Notes under the pieces: generated by a model
What the model saw: the letters and a program-made list of their open reading frames with translations, nothing else
Databases searched by the model: none
Told to the model about the DNA's origin: nothing
From: Serpula lacrymans var. lacrymans S7.9
Lineage: Eukaryota > Basidiomycota > Agaricomycetes > Boletales > Serpulaceae
Assembly: GCF_000218685.1 (NCBI RefSeq)
Contig: NW_006763296.1
Span: forward strand, 2,314,907-2,378,906
Direction: 5' to 3'
Length of the DNA stretch: 64,000 nucleotides
Shown: positions 1 to 11,200 of the stretch, in pieces
Layout of the letters: each line of letters opens with the position of its first letter
Position numbering within the stretch: the first letter of the stretch is position 1
Made by a program: the position numbers and the translations under genes

Positions 1-2028
1 TGACGAATTTGCGCGTTTATCAAGATCTCGACCCCGGGGATTGATTCTCTTAGTCTCTGACCAGTCAAAGTCGTTGTCGGGTTTGATGAGCGTAACGACG
101 ACAGAAATAAGAGTGCCTGAACAAAATGCTCCCATATTTCCCGCCAAGTTGGGATACAAGGCACCTAGTAGAATTTATCGTGTCAGTTTTGGTGGGACTG
201 AAGCTATTGAAAAGGAAGACCCACCCGTGCTCGCTATGGTTAGCTCTCCGTAATAAGTCTTCGCAACTACCAGCCAACCAATGATACCAACACAGAGACC
301 GCCCAAGGCACCACTGATAGCTGCAGCACGAGTTTGCTTGCGCCATACTACAGTGAGGATGATGGGTCCAACGGCGCCCGTGAAGAGTGTACCAGAGAAA
401 AGGTAAAGCCAGTTCAATGAGATCCCGATGCCATTCCAGAGGCAAGCCACGCAGGACATGATGATAGCCCATACACCAACCATGATATGTGAAATGCGGA
501 TAAGAGCTTCGGGAGAAGCCTAAGAAGTCGATAGGGTTAGCGATTTCATTTCAAGAAGAAGCGAAGGAGGTGCACATCTGGTCTAAAATGGATCTGATAA
601 ATATCGAAAGTCAAGATCGAGGACGTGGCTATCATCTCGGATGACGCTGCAGACGTGACCGCCATGAAAGAAGAATTAGCTGATAAATACAGTTTATCGT
701 TAGCATATTTAGCGTAAAATGATCAAACTCCGGTACCATTGCTGCGGCGCCTCCGCTACTAGAAGAGTCACCACCCCAGCCGGTGCCGCAAGACCAGCAT
801 CGGTTTGAGCCGTTGTGAGACCACCTGGATATGGAAATTTCGAATCTATAAATTATGGTTAGTCCTGGATGAGTGTAAGTAGCATAAGATGTTCCTATTT
901 ACTATTGGCTAAGGCGACTGCTGCAAGACCCATAACGGTGGAGAACGTAAGTGGAACGGCGAACCAAGCAATACCACCCAACAAATAAGCTCGAACAGCT
1001 GTATTGGCTTTCGAGGCAATTGCTCGTTGCCAATAACCCTATGAAGTCATATGATTAGCCACCAAAAAAGGCAGAGCTACAAACTGAAGGATACCTGGTC
1101 CAAAATAACCGTGCCAAACGAACCGCTCATTTGAATTATCATGAACACCAATCCGTCTAATGATCGCTTCTCAGAAATACACTTGTGACTAGTACTAACA
1201 GCAGCACTGACTGTTTGATTTCAAAGTCAAGTACGACCCATCTTGATTGCCATTGACAGGGCGATCTATGCTGGCTTGCTGAAGGAGACGATACATACCC
1301 TCGAGACCACCAATAAGGTCGGCTTCGACGTAGGTGTAGAAGAAGAAATACAGGATGACGATCATGAGAATGAGAGTGTGAGAGTAGTCGCCTTCATCGA
1401 GGATGATCAGTTCCGTGAAACAAAGACTTGAAGAGAAAGACCCACAAAGGAACGTTGCACGCAGACCACCCAGGATGACATAAATGACAACACCGAGTGG
1501 TATGAGGAAGTTCGCTGCGTATATGTTCATCCCGGTGAAAGCGTTCACCACTGCACTACCTCCCAACAAAAGCATACTCGACACGATCAAATTTGTGACC
1601 AACGCAAACGTCGCGAATATGAAGTGCGCTGCGTTACCATAGCGAGCGTGCACGATCTCGAGGTATGTGTGACAGTACGGTGCGATCATCTTGACGCGAA
1701 CGGATAGAATCGACATCACGAAAATCTGGAGAGTAGCACCTGCCGCATAATAGTAGCCTCCGCAAAGGCCATACTCGTAGGTTACCGTCGAACTTTGTAA
1801 AAGAGTAGCTGCCCAAGTCCATGCAGACACAATGCCTGAAGATATGAGCCCAGGTTTTACGGAACGAGAAGCAGTGTTGAACTCTTCAGATGTGGCTATC
1901 TTGTAGCTTGTGTATCGGTTTTGTAAAGTCGAAAGCCCCATCATTATGACGGCAAAAACTAGGCCGATTCCGAGAACTACACCATAACCCGTCCCCTGAG
2001 ACAAAACTTGAGAACCTTCAGTGGACAT
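1..2028 (-). pseudogene. DUR3: Urea active transporter DUR3, copy 1 (3'-partial, frameshifted)
   Basis: Sodium:solute symporter family urea permease, a plasma-membrane protein that in fungi imports urea with protons. I start it at the ATG at 2028 because the protein from there (MSTEGSQVL) matches copy 2 at 56355-58882 residue for residue, with the introns I checked in the same positions. Recognisable pieces in order: the TM-rich N-terminus (TLQNRYTSYKIATSEEFNTA), a second exon with GDYSHTLIL, GYWQRAIAS, FPYPGG, and LNWLYLFSGTLFTGAVGP. Compared with copy 2, one base is missing near 758 and another near 670, on either side of one intron. Normal splicing there then runs straight into TAA, and I found no alternative GT-AG pair that restores the frame. 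The gene remains homologous to the window edge, so its C-terminus is not visible. I call it a pseudogene; assembly indels are the alternative. Confidence 0.75.
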
Positions 2029-2138
2029 GGCGGCAGATGCTGAAGAAATGCGACAAACCTGGAACTCTGTTGATAACGACAATTTTAACTGACAACCTTC
2101 GATGAACCTGGGCCAAATCGGGTGACTGTTAATGCAGC

Positions 2139-2516
2139 GATAAGAGAAATGATGGATACTTACGTTATCATTGGATCATCCATCTGACATCCCACCAAGA
2201 GATAAGTAGGTTGTGTGCTAAGTTTACTGCTGAATAGCCGCCCGCTATAGGGACCTGATGCTGATAAGCTCCTCCAGGGTCATGTCCCAAACAGAATATC
2301 CAATTCCTCCTGCATTCGAAGTGGCTGTAGTGCCTTACATCGTAAATTCTCTTGGAACTGTCATAGCCGTTGGCTGAAGCGATGAAGTGCTCCCATAGGC
2401 CTAGCAGCTCTTATCTTTAACCACAGGTTTGATGTTAGTGACCGACACGTCGTGAGACGAAGGTACCACATTCATATATTCTCGTCAGAGAACGCCCCCA
2501 AGGTTGCCGAGATAAG
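2139..2516. promoter_or_regulatory. Cluster of five GATAAG sites upstream of DUR3 copy 1
   Basis: GATAAG, or its complement CTTATC, occurs at 2139-2144, 2201-2206, 2263-2268, 2410-2415 (complement) and 2511-2516, all within 490 bases of the DUR3 start at 2028. This is the core site of fungal AreA/Nit2-type GATA activators, which switch on nitrogen-scavenging genes when preferred nitrogen is scarce. A random sequence of this length would be expected to hold well under one site. Function is inferred; the site density is seen directly. Confidence 0.55.
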
Positions 2517-3851
2517 CCAGTGAGATCATGGCAAACTACACTTAGTTGACTCCTCGTATACCTTAAACCAAGAAGAAACCATGCGAACCGCGTTTATAGT
2601 GGCGAGAGTAAGAAACGTATAGATGCGAAGACTCAGAAATCTAGTAACTTGGCCTTGAACTTGGCAATGAAAAAGAGGAGACCTTTAGCGCCCAGTCGCG
2701 GGATGGGTATCGGGGATTGAATATGGTCAAGTTCAAAACCACCGCGCGTTGTGTTTCTTATCTTTGTTCCTTATCATGGTATGCTTACCATAGCACCTGA
2801 CAGTGCACTTTCACCCCACACGACAATTTTCATTCTAAATATAATTGGGCTCTGGCATAATGTACGTGACTTCGCTTTCAGGCTCGCACATTCCTTGGTT
2901 ACTTACCTATTACAGAGGGAAAATCAATATCCTTCTGTATCATATGGTCGCCCCCTGTTGACTTCTCAGCCGTAAAGCTATTTGCTACCTCACCGCGGTG
3001 ATAGAAGCAGCCGGTTTCCTAGCATAAATCACTCTAGGCTTGCGCGATCATTCTTTCAACGCTAGGGGTTAAACGCTAATCAACCCGGAGGCCTAATAAC
3101 GTATGCGAATTCACACTTCATACTCCACTATAAGATGCTCACCTTTTCGCGATAGTCATTTAATAATGTAAATCGGTGGGTGTCAGTCCACGTATTTCCA
3201 TACATAATACAAGCATCTGTATAATAGCAAATACTATAGGACACATAGTACGTATAAGATAATGATAGGTGTGGCTTTTCGTGTGTCTGACTATTTTACC
3301 AAACCCGGTTCCGTCCGCTCCTGCCGCAGCGTCTTCTTTGGGGGATCGTCCTCCTTTGGTACCCTGGCAAATATCATAACCACCGACAAGAAGAGTTATG
3401 CGAGCGAGACATAATAACGGTAAGACCAATCCTCACCGCCTGTTCAGAACACCACTCTCCCGAGTCCAAAATCTCTTCCCGCATGACTGAGTAAGCTATG
3501 TGGGGTCTCAGTCAGTTTCTTCAAGCAGCCTTGTATCACGTCTTCAAGGTAATTTACTTACAAGTCTGAATAGGTGCTTAAAAACTCAGCACCAGATCCA
3601 GAGTTGTCATATCTTTGCCCAAATTACCTACAACCTCATATTTCAATTTAGAACCACTGGTACTCAAGGTGAATATGACTTTATATGTACTGTACAACAT
3701 GAAATAATATGCAATTCTTGGTACTTATTCATCGAAATATCATCACACGCCAGATTTATCCGGTTACTTCGTTGATGGACATCCAGTCTTGCGCGTGAGC
3801 CGGAGTCAAATGGGAGGACGGACGAATCTAACATGATTCAGGTGTGAACAA
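2517..3851. other. Intergenic, no gene recognised
   Basis: The stretch between DUR3 copy 1 and the end of formamidase. It holds only short unrelated reading frames. One 89-codon frame on the minus strand (3160-3429) has no recognisable domain and no clear splice partners. I see no repeat or RNA gene. Confidence 0.5.
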
Positions 3852-6544
3852 TCACAGCACACCATCGCTCCTGACCGCACATTGACCAAAGTTGAGTTTA
3901 GTCAGGCCTTCTTCTTTCGGTAAAATATCCTTAGATCATAGTACGATTTATAAATGCACTTCGAAGCGGACGTTAAGATAAACTCACATGCTCAAAGATT
4001 CCGAGAGGAAGAGCCAGAGTGACACAGGCATTGGGCGAATCCTAATAGTGGAAATATGTTAAGCCCCGCCCATAGTGATATATATTGGTATACTCACGAC
4101 TACGGCACCGACGTGACTCTCAACCGGGGCAGCAGACAACAGAAGGTCTGTAGAAGAATGGTAAGGGATGCCTAATCGAATGAAACAAAATCACGAACAG
4201 GCCTGCTCCCGAGCTCGAGGTTACATGAGGAGATTTAGTGATCAGCATGCTCGGAAAATGAGAAGAACAACCCACTGTATCCAATCTGATGGGAAACGCT
4301 CTGTTAATCTCAAAATCTCCAAAGCTAGGGCAAAAGACTTACTTTTTGCAAATACGCAATGGCATTGAGAGCAGCTTGCTTATAAGCGACAGTCCTTGAA
4401 AAAGAGGGTCTGGTTTACCCCATCCTGAGGACGGAGACTTGAATGACATGTACTTACGCGTCCATGTTATACTGTTTTCCATCGCCATCTATTAAGGAAG
4501 GACGAAACTTGTCTCAATCATGAGAGAAGTATAGAGGACATCACGTACGGTAATCGACACTAATGCCTTCAAATACCAGCTGTAAGTAGGGAATGAGTAC
4601 GAGTCTCTGTTTGAGAGATAGTCCGCACTTACCTTTGACGAATAAAGAGGGTCAATAGGAGAAGGCTTGTAGCTCACGATTAGCATGGGATGCTCTCAGA
4701 TAGATTGTCAGACTCACCAAAAAGATGGGTTGTTTTAAGGCAAACTTCTCTATGCCACCTTTGATAATACTGGTACTGAATTTTATAACACCAGCCTTGG
4801 TTTGCGAGTCAACATAAGAAAAGTAATTTTATTCGAAGGGGATAACGTACCATTTCGATAGCACCACAGAAGGACAGCTAAGGTCATATTTATTTACGAT
4901 TATCGTGACAACAAGGTAAAGCATACCTCCCCCTGTGGAAGACGTCAATAATGAAGAGAATCAAAAGAACAACCCGGGAGGACGTACATCACCTTGAGAA
5001 AAGTGCAAGTCTCCAACAGAGAGATTGGCGCCTTTCACGAAGACAGGGAAATAACATCGAGAGCCTCTTGAAGGCAACCATTATTTAGTGCTTAGCCTGA
5101 GAGCTGTTGATGAATCCACTGTACCTCGACAAATTCTTGATCTATCGAGCCAATTGTATGTTTATTTTTACGTGTATCTCTCAAGGCCAAGATAGGCCAC
5201 TCACATCACAGTTACCCCCATGCTCCCTTCCTGGAATTGTTCTCGCACCTTCTCTGGCAATTTTCTTCATTACCTCTTCCTCGAGATCTTGTCCAACGTA
5301 TGCACCCTTTTCCAAGGGGCCATACGCCACGGGAGGGACAGAGTTAGCATGCGCTTCTATAAGTGCACCCTCCCTCGCATTCCAAGTCGCAAGAAGCTCG
5401 TGGGATGGTGCAGTTCCAATTAGACCTGGATGGGATACTCCAGCGAAACGAACGCCTGGGATATGTCTGGATGTAGCGTAAATACCTGTGCAGAATCGAG
5501 ACTTTTGTTAAGCGTGGAACAATGCAGAAAACTCTCTTCAGCTGACCCTTGAAATCCCAGATGGCTTTCGCGGCTCTACTATTGAATTCTCGAGCTAAAA
5601 AAACAAGCGTTATAAACAGACTACGTGGCATAACGCCACATATCCTCACCAAAGAGCCCACCACCATTTTCCAGTTCAAAAATTCCCTGTTCGAGGTTAA
5701 AGACACTAACACTGGGCAATACAGAATGGAACATACCGTATATCCCCATGGCATTTTGTCAAAAGGCCTCACTATTATAAAGGAAAATAGAATGATCAGG
5801 TCCATCCCTACGTGATCAGTGGTAGGTTCTACCATCCAAAATGTCTACAACAAGACAATCCCCAGGCTCCGCACCCTCAACGGCTATAGGACCGGATAGG
5901 TTATGAATTTTACTAAGGTCGATGTTCTGGATATCGTCGCTCGCTGTCATAGAAAAAAAAGGTTATAAGTACATCACAAGCTCATGCTGCACAACACATG
6001 TTAAGCGCACTATCGTTGTTGCCAATCTGAGCACCAGTCCAATCTAACATTGTTAAGTATTTATTAGCACCAGCTATGGTAAATCCGTGCCAGGAGTGGC
6101 TAACTCACCAACACAGTGAATATCAAAAACCTGGTATCGAGCGTTAGTTATCGCATATAGCCCCTATGCTACTGCCTCGTGAACTTACCTGGCCAGGTTT
6201 AACAGTAGCAAACGCTGGGATGTCGGGACTATAAAACAACGCATGTGGAAATTACATATTTCGTATATCTTGAGACTCACTGCCAGCGATTGTGAAGACC
6301 CTGTGGGTATGAAATGTTAATGCAATGTATTCTGAACGAACAATATCCACTCGCCTTTTGTTGGTCTGCAGGACTGGAACATACCTTAAGACCATAGTTC
6401 GCAGGACTGATTCATCACTCACATGAAGGGGTCAACCTGCCCAGACACGAATCAAGTTAAAGTTGTAACTTCAACGTTGCGCGCTGCAGAGATTCTCACC
6501 TCGACCAAAATTTCGTGAGGCACAGAGTTTGCTACGGTAGCCAT
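3852..6544 (-). CDS. fmdS: Formamidase (FmdA/AmdA family), extremely intron-rich
   Basis: Hydrolyses formamide to formate and ammonia, releasing usable nitrogen in the cytoplasm. The spliced product of about 410 residues follows the whole FmdA_AmdA fold: GLHNRWHPDIP near the N-terminus, DWTGAQIGNND, GPIAVEGAEPGD, FDKMPWGYT, NSRAAKAIWDFKG, RHIPGVRFAGVSHPGLIGTA, PSHELLATWNAREGAL, FSQGDGELSFCGAIEM, REQAYLLLSAAPVESHVGAV, and a short tail ending at TGA 3852-3854. The start at 6544 opens MATVANSVPHEILVEVDPF, the usual N-terminal length. I count about 25 introns. Several exons are tiny: six bases at 4927-4932, and others of about 10, 15 and 17 bases. One intron uses a GC donor at 6354. It lies between DUR3 copy 1 and SDHC, on the same strand as both, and has GATAAG/CTTATC at 6662 and 7173 upstream. 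Confidence 0.9.
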
Positions 6545-7351
6545 CGAAAGTCGTACAACGTGTGCGAAGGTGATTTCTGAAGGATAGAAGAAGAGAGTTC
6601 AGCCAGTCCAATCGAACTGAGAACCCGTGGGGCATTTATGGGCCATCACAATTCATGCTCAGATAAGGTCAACATTCCCAGTGGCGGTCCGAATGGCGTG
6701 CGGAAGCTCGTTATCTTGACAAGGGTGGAAGTTATGATGTCGATGCCAACAGAAGACATAAATTTGGTTTCAGTTGATAACATGACCACCTCTTTTGACA
6801 CTTCTGATGATGATTTTCCCATCAGCCATTTACATCCAAGTAATGGAATTAGGCCAAAGTCGTAGTTTCTCATCGTAACTCATTGCTGAAGAAATGAGAA
6901 TGACGTCGTTGTTGTTGAGACTAAGCTCGCACTTCGGAGCGTCACATTTTCAAGAGCTATCGAGATGTTGGTGTCAACATGAAAAAATTAATCTTCTATA
7001 TTGAAAACGAAGTTAGATCGACAGGAAAGCATCGGTGACATGAGAAGACGTTGATCACCTGATACTAAAGCCGATGTATATGTACGTTTGATATAGATGA
7101 ATAAACTCATCGTTAGCTCACTTGTGATGACGGCGGACGGCTTTCTGTTTTCTGACGAACGGGGAGGCATTCCTTATCACTCCTCACTAAGAACTCATTC
7201 GAATGTTCCAGCGAAAGGAAGGATCATAATCTCAGTAGGACATTACCAAGTTCTCGTGAAATAAAACAGGGTGGAAACTCAGCTTCATTTTATGGACAGT
7301 TCTTCAAGATGCTCAAAGTAAGACTTCTACAGCATATTATTCGTCCCTCAG
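6545..7351. other. Intergenic between formamidase and SDHC
   Basis: The upstream region of formamidase and downstream region of SDHC. It contains GATAAG at 6662-6667 and CTTATC at 7173-7178, possible nitrogen-regulatory sites for formamidase. Short overlapping frames on both strands near 6640-6870 have no recognisable content. Confidence 0.45.
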
Positions 7352-8131
7352 TTACATCAAAACTAGAGCAATCGTCGAGATAGCTGTCGCGCCGAGCACT
7401 GCATACCCGGTGTTGTATGCTCCTTTAACAGTCAGGACTGGTAAACGACAGATGAGTTTTGCAACAAAACACCCATAAAGATAATGTGGAACGTACATTT
7501 GCCCATATCCCAGCCCAAATGCCGAAGGCCATTCCAAGAATGGAATGCAAAAGGCAAGGCAAGTACGAATTTACCACAATATTTAACGGCATCTGGTAAA
7601 CCAGCAACAAATTCGACGATATGAGCGCTGTCGAAAGTACCAGGGGCGACGAGGTAGGCGAGCGAGAATCCGTACAGAACTGAGAATTGGTTCCCAGTTA
7701 GACGTTAACAAAATATGCCAATTCAACACAGAATTACGTACGTGCACTGAGGGCCCCGCCAGTCATACGATTAACGATAGAGCCAATCCATGTCAACTGC
7801 GGTTGATAGATTGTGAAATGTGGGCTGGAAGGACGTTTTATGCGTTGTTTGTTCAAAATGTCTGTTGCGGCCGAAGGCGGCAATGATTCTGTCTGAATTC
7901 CCCTATATGTTGAAAGACAACAAAGAAGTGAGAACTTCAAGCCTGGTATATTGGATTTGCATACCTCTTGAACAAGGCCGTGCGCAAGACGACCTGGCTC
8001 CTCGCTGCACAACATCCACGCGTAAATACGATGATTTAAATCCAGACGATATTTGGTTACTTACCAAACCTGGGGGCAAAAGCAGCTTTTCTGAGGGCTG
8101 GTCCAAGTCCTACAGCACGAGTGGACATCAT
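7352..8131 (-). CDS. SDH3: Succinate dehydrogenase cytochrome b560 subunit (SDHC/Sdh3)
   Basis: Membrane anchor of mitochondrial complex II, which helps bind heme b and passes electrons from succinate to ubiquinone. The mitochondrial presequence is visible ([20 protein letters not shown], basic with no acidic residues). It is followed by the family signature [20 protein letters not shown] with NRMTGG, then three hydrophobic stretches, including [20 protein letters not shown] and [18 protein letters not shown] (the H-N-RHL-WD heme/quinone segment), and a C-terminal [18 protein letters not shown]. Short introns split it after the presequence, after the second exon (ALFKR), after TGGALSA and after DMGK. 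Two adjacent ATGs exist at 8131 and 8128; I took the first. Length of about 190 residues is normal. Housekeeping; it has no functional link to its neighbours. Confidence 0.92.
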
Positions 8132-8758
8132 GGTGGAGGAAAGAAAGAAAGATCGTGTAGGATGGCGGCGACGACGGTGAGAGAGGTTGAGGATGTCGGC
8201 GACGGTGATAGACGGACTCGGAACCGACGGGCAACTCCGCATTCCGGCTCTATCACGTGCTCAATGTAGAAAATCACACTCTTCGGCGACATCTGACTCA
8301 CAGCTGGAACGTCTGAATGCTTGAAAGCTTGAACTCTCATGCTAGAAATTCTCCATCGTGTGCTCACATCTGGCACTTGTTCTTGTTCTTTCTGCTTAAT
8401 TTTCATTCACGGCGTACTACAACATACAGAGTGAACGGATAATATCGCCATATACATATGACATGGATTCAACGTGCAAGATCATCTCCAAGGGCCCCAT
8501 ACTAAATAATACAACAGTTCATACGAAAACGAAGGTCGAATGTGTCTAGTGCACTGTGAAAACGAAGTGTGTGTGCACAAAAAAAAATCCCTTGAAGATC
8601 CCCTACAGCGTGCTCGGTGGTGAATGGATGGATGGATGGATGGTGGTTGATCTGCACAAAAGTTGTCAGAATAAAGTAGGTGAAAACGTCGAGACACAAC
8701 TCACATCGCATATTACATGTCCCTAATAAGTTAATAAAATGCACCCTATGCTCAAGCC
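8132..8758. other. Intergenic with (ATGG)5 microsatellite
   Basis: The upstream region of SDHC and downstream region of the pheromone gene. It contains five ATGG units at 8624-8643. Overlapping open frames here are low-complexity and unrelated to known proteins. Confidence 0.5.
8624..8643. repeat. (ATGG)5 microsatellite
   Basis: Five perfect tetranucleotide units in noncoding sequence between SDHC and the pheromone gene. Confidence 0.95.
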
Positions 8759-8890
8759 TCATGCTACGACGCAATATGAGTTACCACCACTACTCGTGCT
8801 CTCTTCATCAACTGGACTCGAAGATGTCATGTTATCGTCCTCAACTTTGGGCGTGGAGAAGATGGCGGTGAAGGTGGTGAAAGAGTCCAT
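8759..8890 (-). CDS. Mating pheromone precursor, CaaX type
   Basis: A 43-residue precursor opening MDSFTTFTAIFSTP and ending GGNSYCVVA. Both ends are hallmarks of basidiomycete lipopeptide pheromone precursors: an MD(S/T)FTT start, an acidic middle (VEDD, VDEE) where N-terminal processing is expected, and a C-terminal CaaX box (CVVA) for farnesylation, AAX cleavage and carboxymethylation. The mature peptide would act outside the cell on a STE3-type receptor. The longer in-frame upstream ATG gives a tail with no family resemblance, so I start at 8890. A TATA box (TATAAAA) sits on the same strand at 9031-9025, about 135 bases upstream. No intron. No STE3 receptor is recognisable within this window, so it may be an isolated or non-mating-type copy. 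Too short for standard gene callers. Confidence 0.85.
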   Translation of the reverse strand: MDSFTTFTAIFSTPKVEDDNMTSSSPVDEESTSSGGNSYCVVA

Positions 8891-9024
8891 TGCGAGTGGA
8901 AAATGGAGAGGATGAGTGAAAAATAGGTGGAGGGTGTCGCGGTAAGTCGTTAGTGAAATCGACTGTTTGTGGAACGAAGGCAGGTCCTTTCGCACTGAAT
9001 GGTAACGCCCAAATGAATACCTGC

Positions 9025-9031
9025 TTTTATA
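9025..9031 (-). promoter_or_regulatory. TATA box of the pheromone precursor gene
   Basis: TATAAAA on the minus strand, about 135 bases before the precursor ATG at 8890. This spacing is normal for a fungal promoter with a short leader. Confidence 0.5.
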
Positions 9032-11200
9032 TTCAATAGGTATGGAGAAGTATGACCACCATCCTCGGCATTTTAGCGAGGTAGCCGTACGAGGTTCCGA
9101 AGCTAATTGTTATGTGAGTCCATGACGAAGCAGTGTGTGGACACGCCTAAAGATGACATGTGGTGTTGTTCCGTAGAGCGTCAAAAAAGTGGACACAAAA
9201 CAATAAAGGGAGCCGGGAACATGTCTCAGGTCGCTAGACCAAAAGTAATGCAACTTGCGTTCAACAATAAGAGAAATCTCGATCTGAAGGACTTACCATA
9301 TATGGTAATTCCGTACCGGTGCAAACACAAAAAGAAAGTCAAAAATCGGAATGGGTGAAGAGCAACCAGCAAATCAGATATTCCTGCAGTGAGAACGCCT
9401 TAAAAATAGTGGAGGAAAATGTCCCAGACCATTTCTAGTATGTATAGACAGTTTGAGAAATTTTCGCCGTTCCTGTAATATGTAAATACTCACTAATGGC
9501 CACGACAGTTTCACTCAACCTGTACTGTCACTTCGAGCGTGCAATCAGATAGCAATCAATAAACAACCGTTGACAAAGAGAAGCATTGCCGAAGAACGCT
9601 AACAAAACGTAGCAGAAAGCCGGGATGACCACCACCCTTTCAACGTGCCGATAAAGTTTGGACTATATCATCCGGATAATGCGGAAAGTATGAGTACCTG
9701 GTGTAAACAATAAGAAATCGAGACCACGTACTACATCTCGGATGAGTAATCGACCAACCCGGTCCTCTAGCCTCCACCCAGTTGCGCAAAGAATGATCAG
9801 AAGACTGTCGACTGGAATGAGCCCGAGTTCAGGTCCTAGCGTTGATCGCGTCAGCAATGCAAACTCGGTGCTCTCCAATGAGCGTCTCAACAAAGAAGCT
9901 GTGGCTAAGAATATGTAAATTCATCCCAGACAATACGTGAGACTCGATTGTAAAAACAACACACAGAACTCGAGAATAGACGCATTCTTCAAGAACAGCG
10001 GGAAATACATCCCACTGCAAAAATCCTTTGGACGCTATGGATTGTGTAGTCCGTTACGCAAATCAAGGTCCGAGGAAGCCGAATACACTATTGTCTGCCT
10101 CGTACCGCGACGCGGCGAGAGCACAAGGCTGAAGAGCGATGCTCCGGGTATCACTTTGGCTGCGGAGGAAGCCACGGACCGTAGGACAATCTGCCTTGAC
10201 AGGAAAGGTACTACATCAACGAGCGACGGACCGTCTGAAGCTACTTGTCCATGATTGTTGCCATCTTTTCAACGTTCGGGAGCGCTTTGTTACCGAGTAA
10301 ATTTGTTGTCGCAAGTCCATCCATTGTATGACAATACAAGCAATACAGTTGCACGAGTTCAACGTTCAGTAGCAGCGTTATTTTTCCTGTCATCGAACAT
10401 CATCTGGTTTACCATCGCCTGTTCGCCGATGCTTCCCGCGAGGAGTACTGGAGAACATTTTCTGAATGCGGCCAGGTGTACATATAATAGTATGCTCTCC
10501 TGTTGGAAGCATCCAAAGTGAGCGAAGTATGTTTACTGATTGAAGGAACTTACTTCAATTTGACTACCCCAAGTGTAGTTATTTGCAGGTATCTTGTTGA
10601 TACGGGGAATGAGATACGTACACTGGTGGCATAATATAATATTTACAAATGCTTTCATGTCTCTGGATAGAAGCATTGTCATCGTGATCGGTCGACGATT
10701 CGAAAGAATGCCCATGGGACTTCACCGAGTGTTGATGCACTTACCCCAGATCATACGAGTAGCAACAATGAACAGCGTTGAATCCAGCCAAAGAAATGAG
10801 TGGATCGCCCACTATTGATTCCATGTCCAAGGAGTTGTGACCACTGCCAGTGACACTGACAATAACGAATGCATGAAAATTTCCCAGGCTCCTTACACTG
10901 AGGTCAGTACTGCAGTATTGTAGCCTTGTCACGCATCACACTCACCCCCGCGTCAACCCCTCGGATTCCTCGAACCTAGCACAAGTTTGGGTCATGCTGA
11001 AAGTCGTCGAATGAAAGGTCGAGTAAGTACCGGCCCTTTACACGAGTAGATGCGACTTCGATATCGATATCTACGCACTTGTCACTGAACGTGTGACATT
11101 TCTTACCATCTGTGACACCGTGTGACAGACCGTGACCTGACCATACGTGGTCTTCCACCACCAGTAGAGCGTGTAGTATGCAGACAAGTCTTATGGTAGC
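9032..11200. other. Intergenic, 2.2 kb with no gene recognised
   Basis: I searched this stretch on both strands for a STE3-type receptor, because the pheromone precursor is adjacent. Frames near 9663-10020 (-) and 10533-10932 (-) contain hydrophobic words but no consistent seven-helix order or receptor motifs. No other domain is recognisable. Confidence 0.4.

Noticed and set aside
3160..3429. 89-codon minus-strand ORF with a GTKGGRSPKEDAAAGADG run
   Set aside because: No domain, no splice partners, and composition explained by a short GC-rich patch.
9600..10940. Possible STE3-type pheromone receptor near the pheromone gene
   Set aside because: Hydrophobic words occur in several minus-strand frames, but I could not assemble seven helices or any receptor motif in order.
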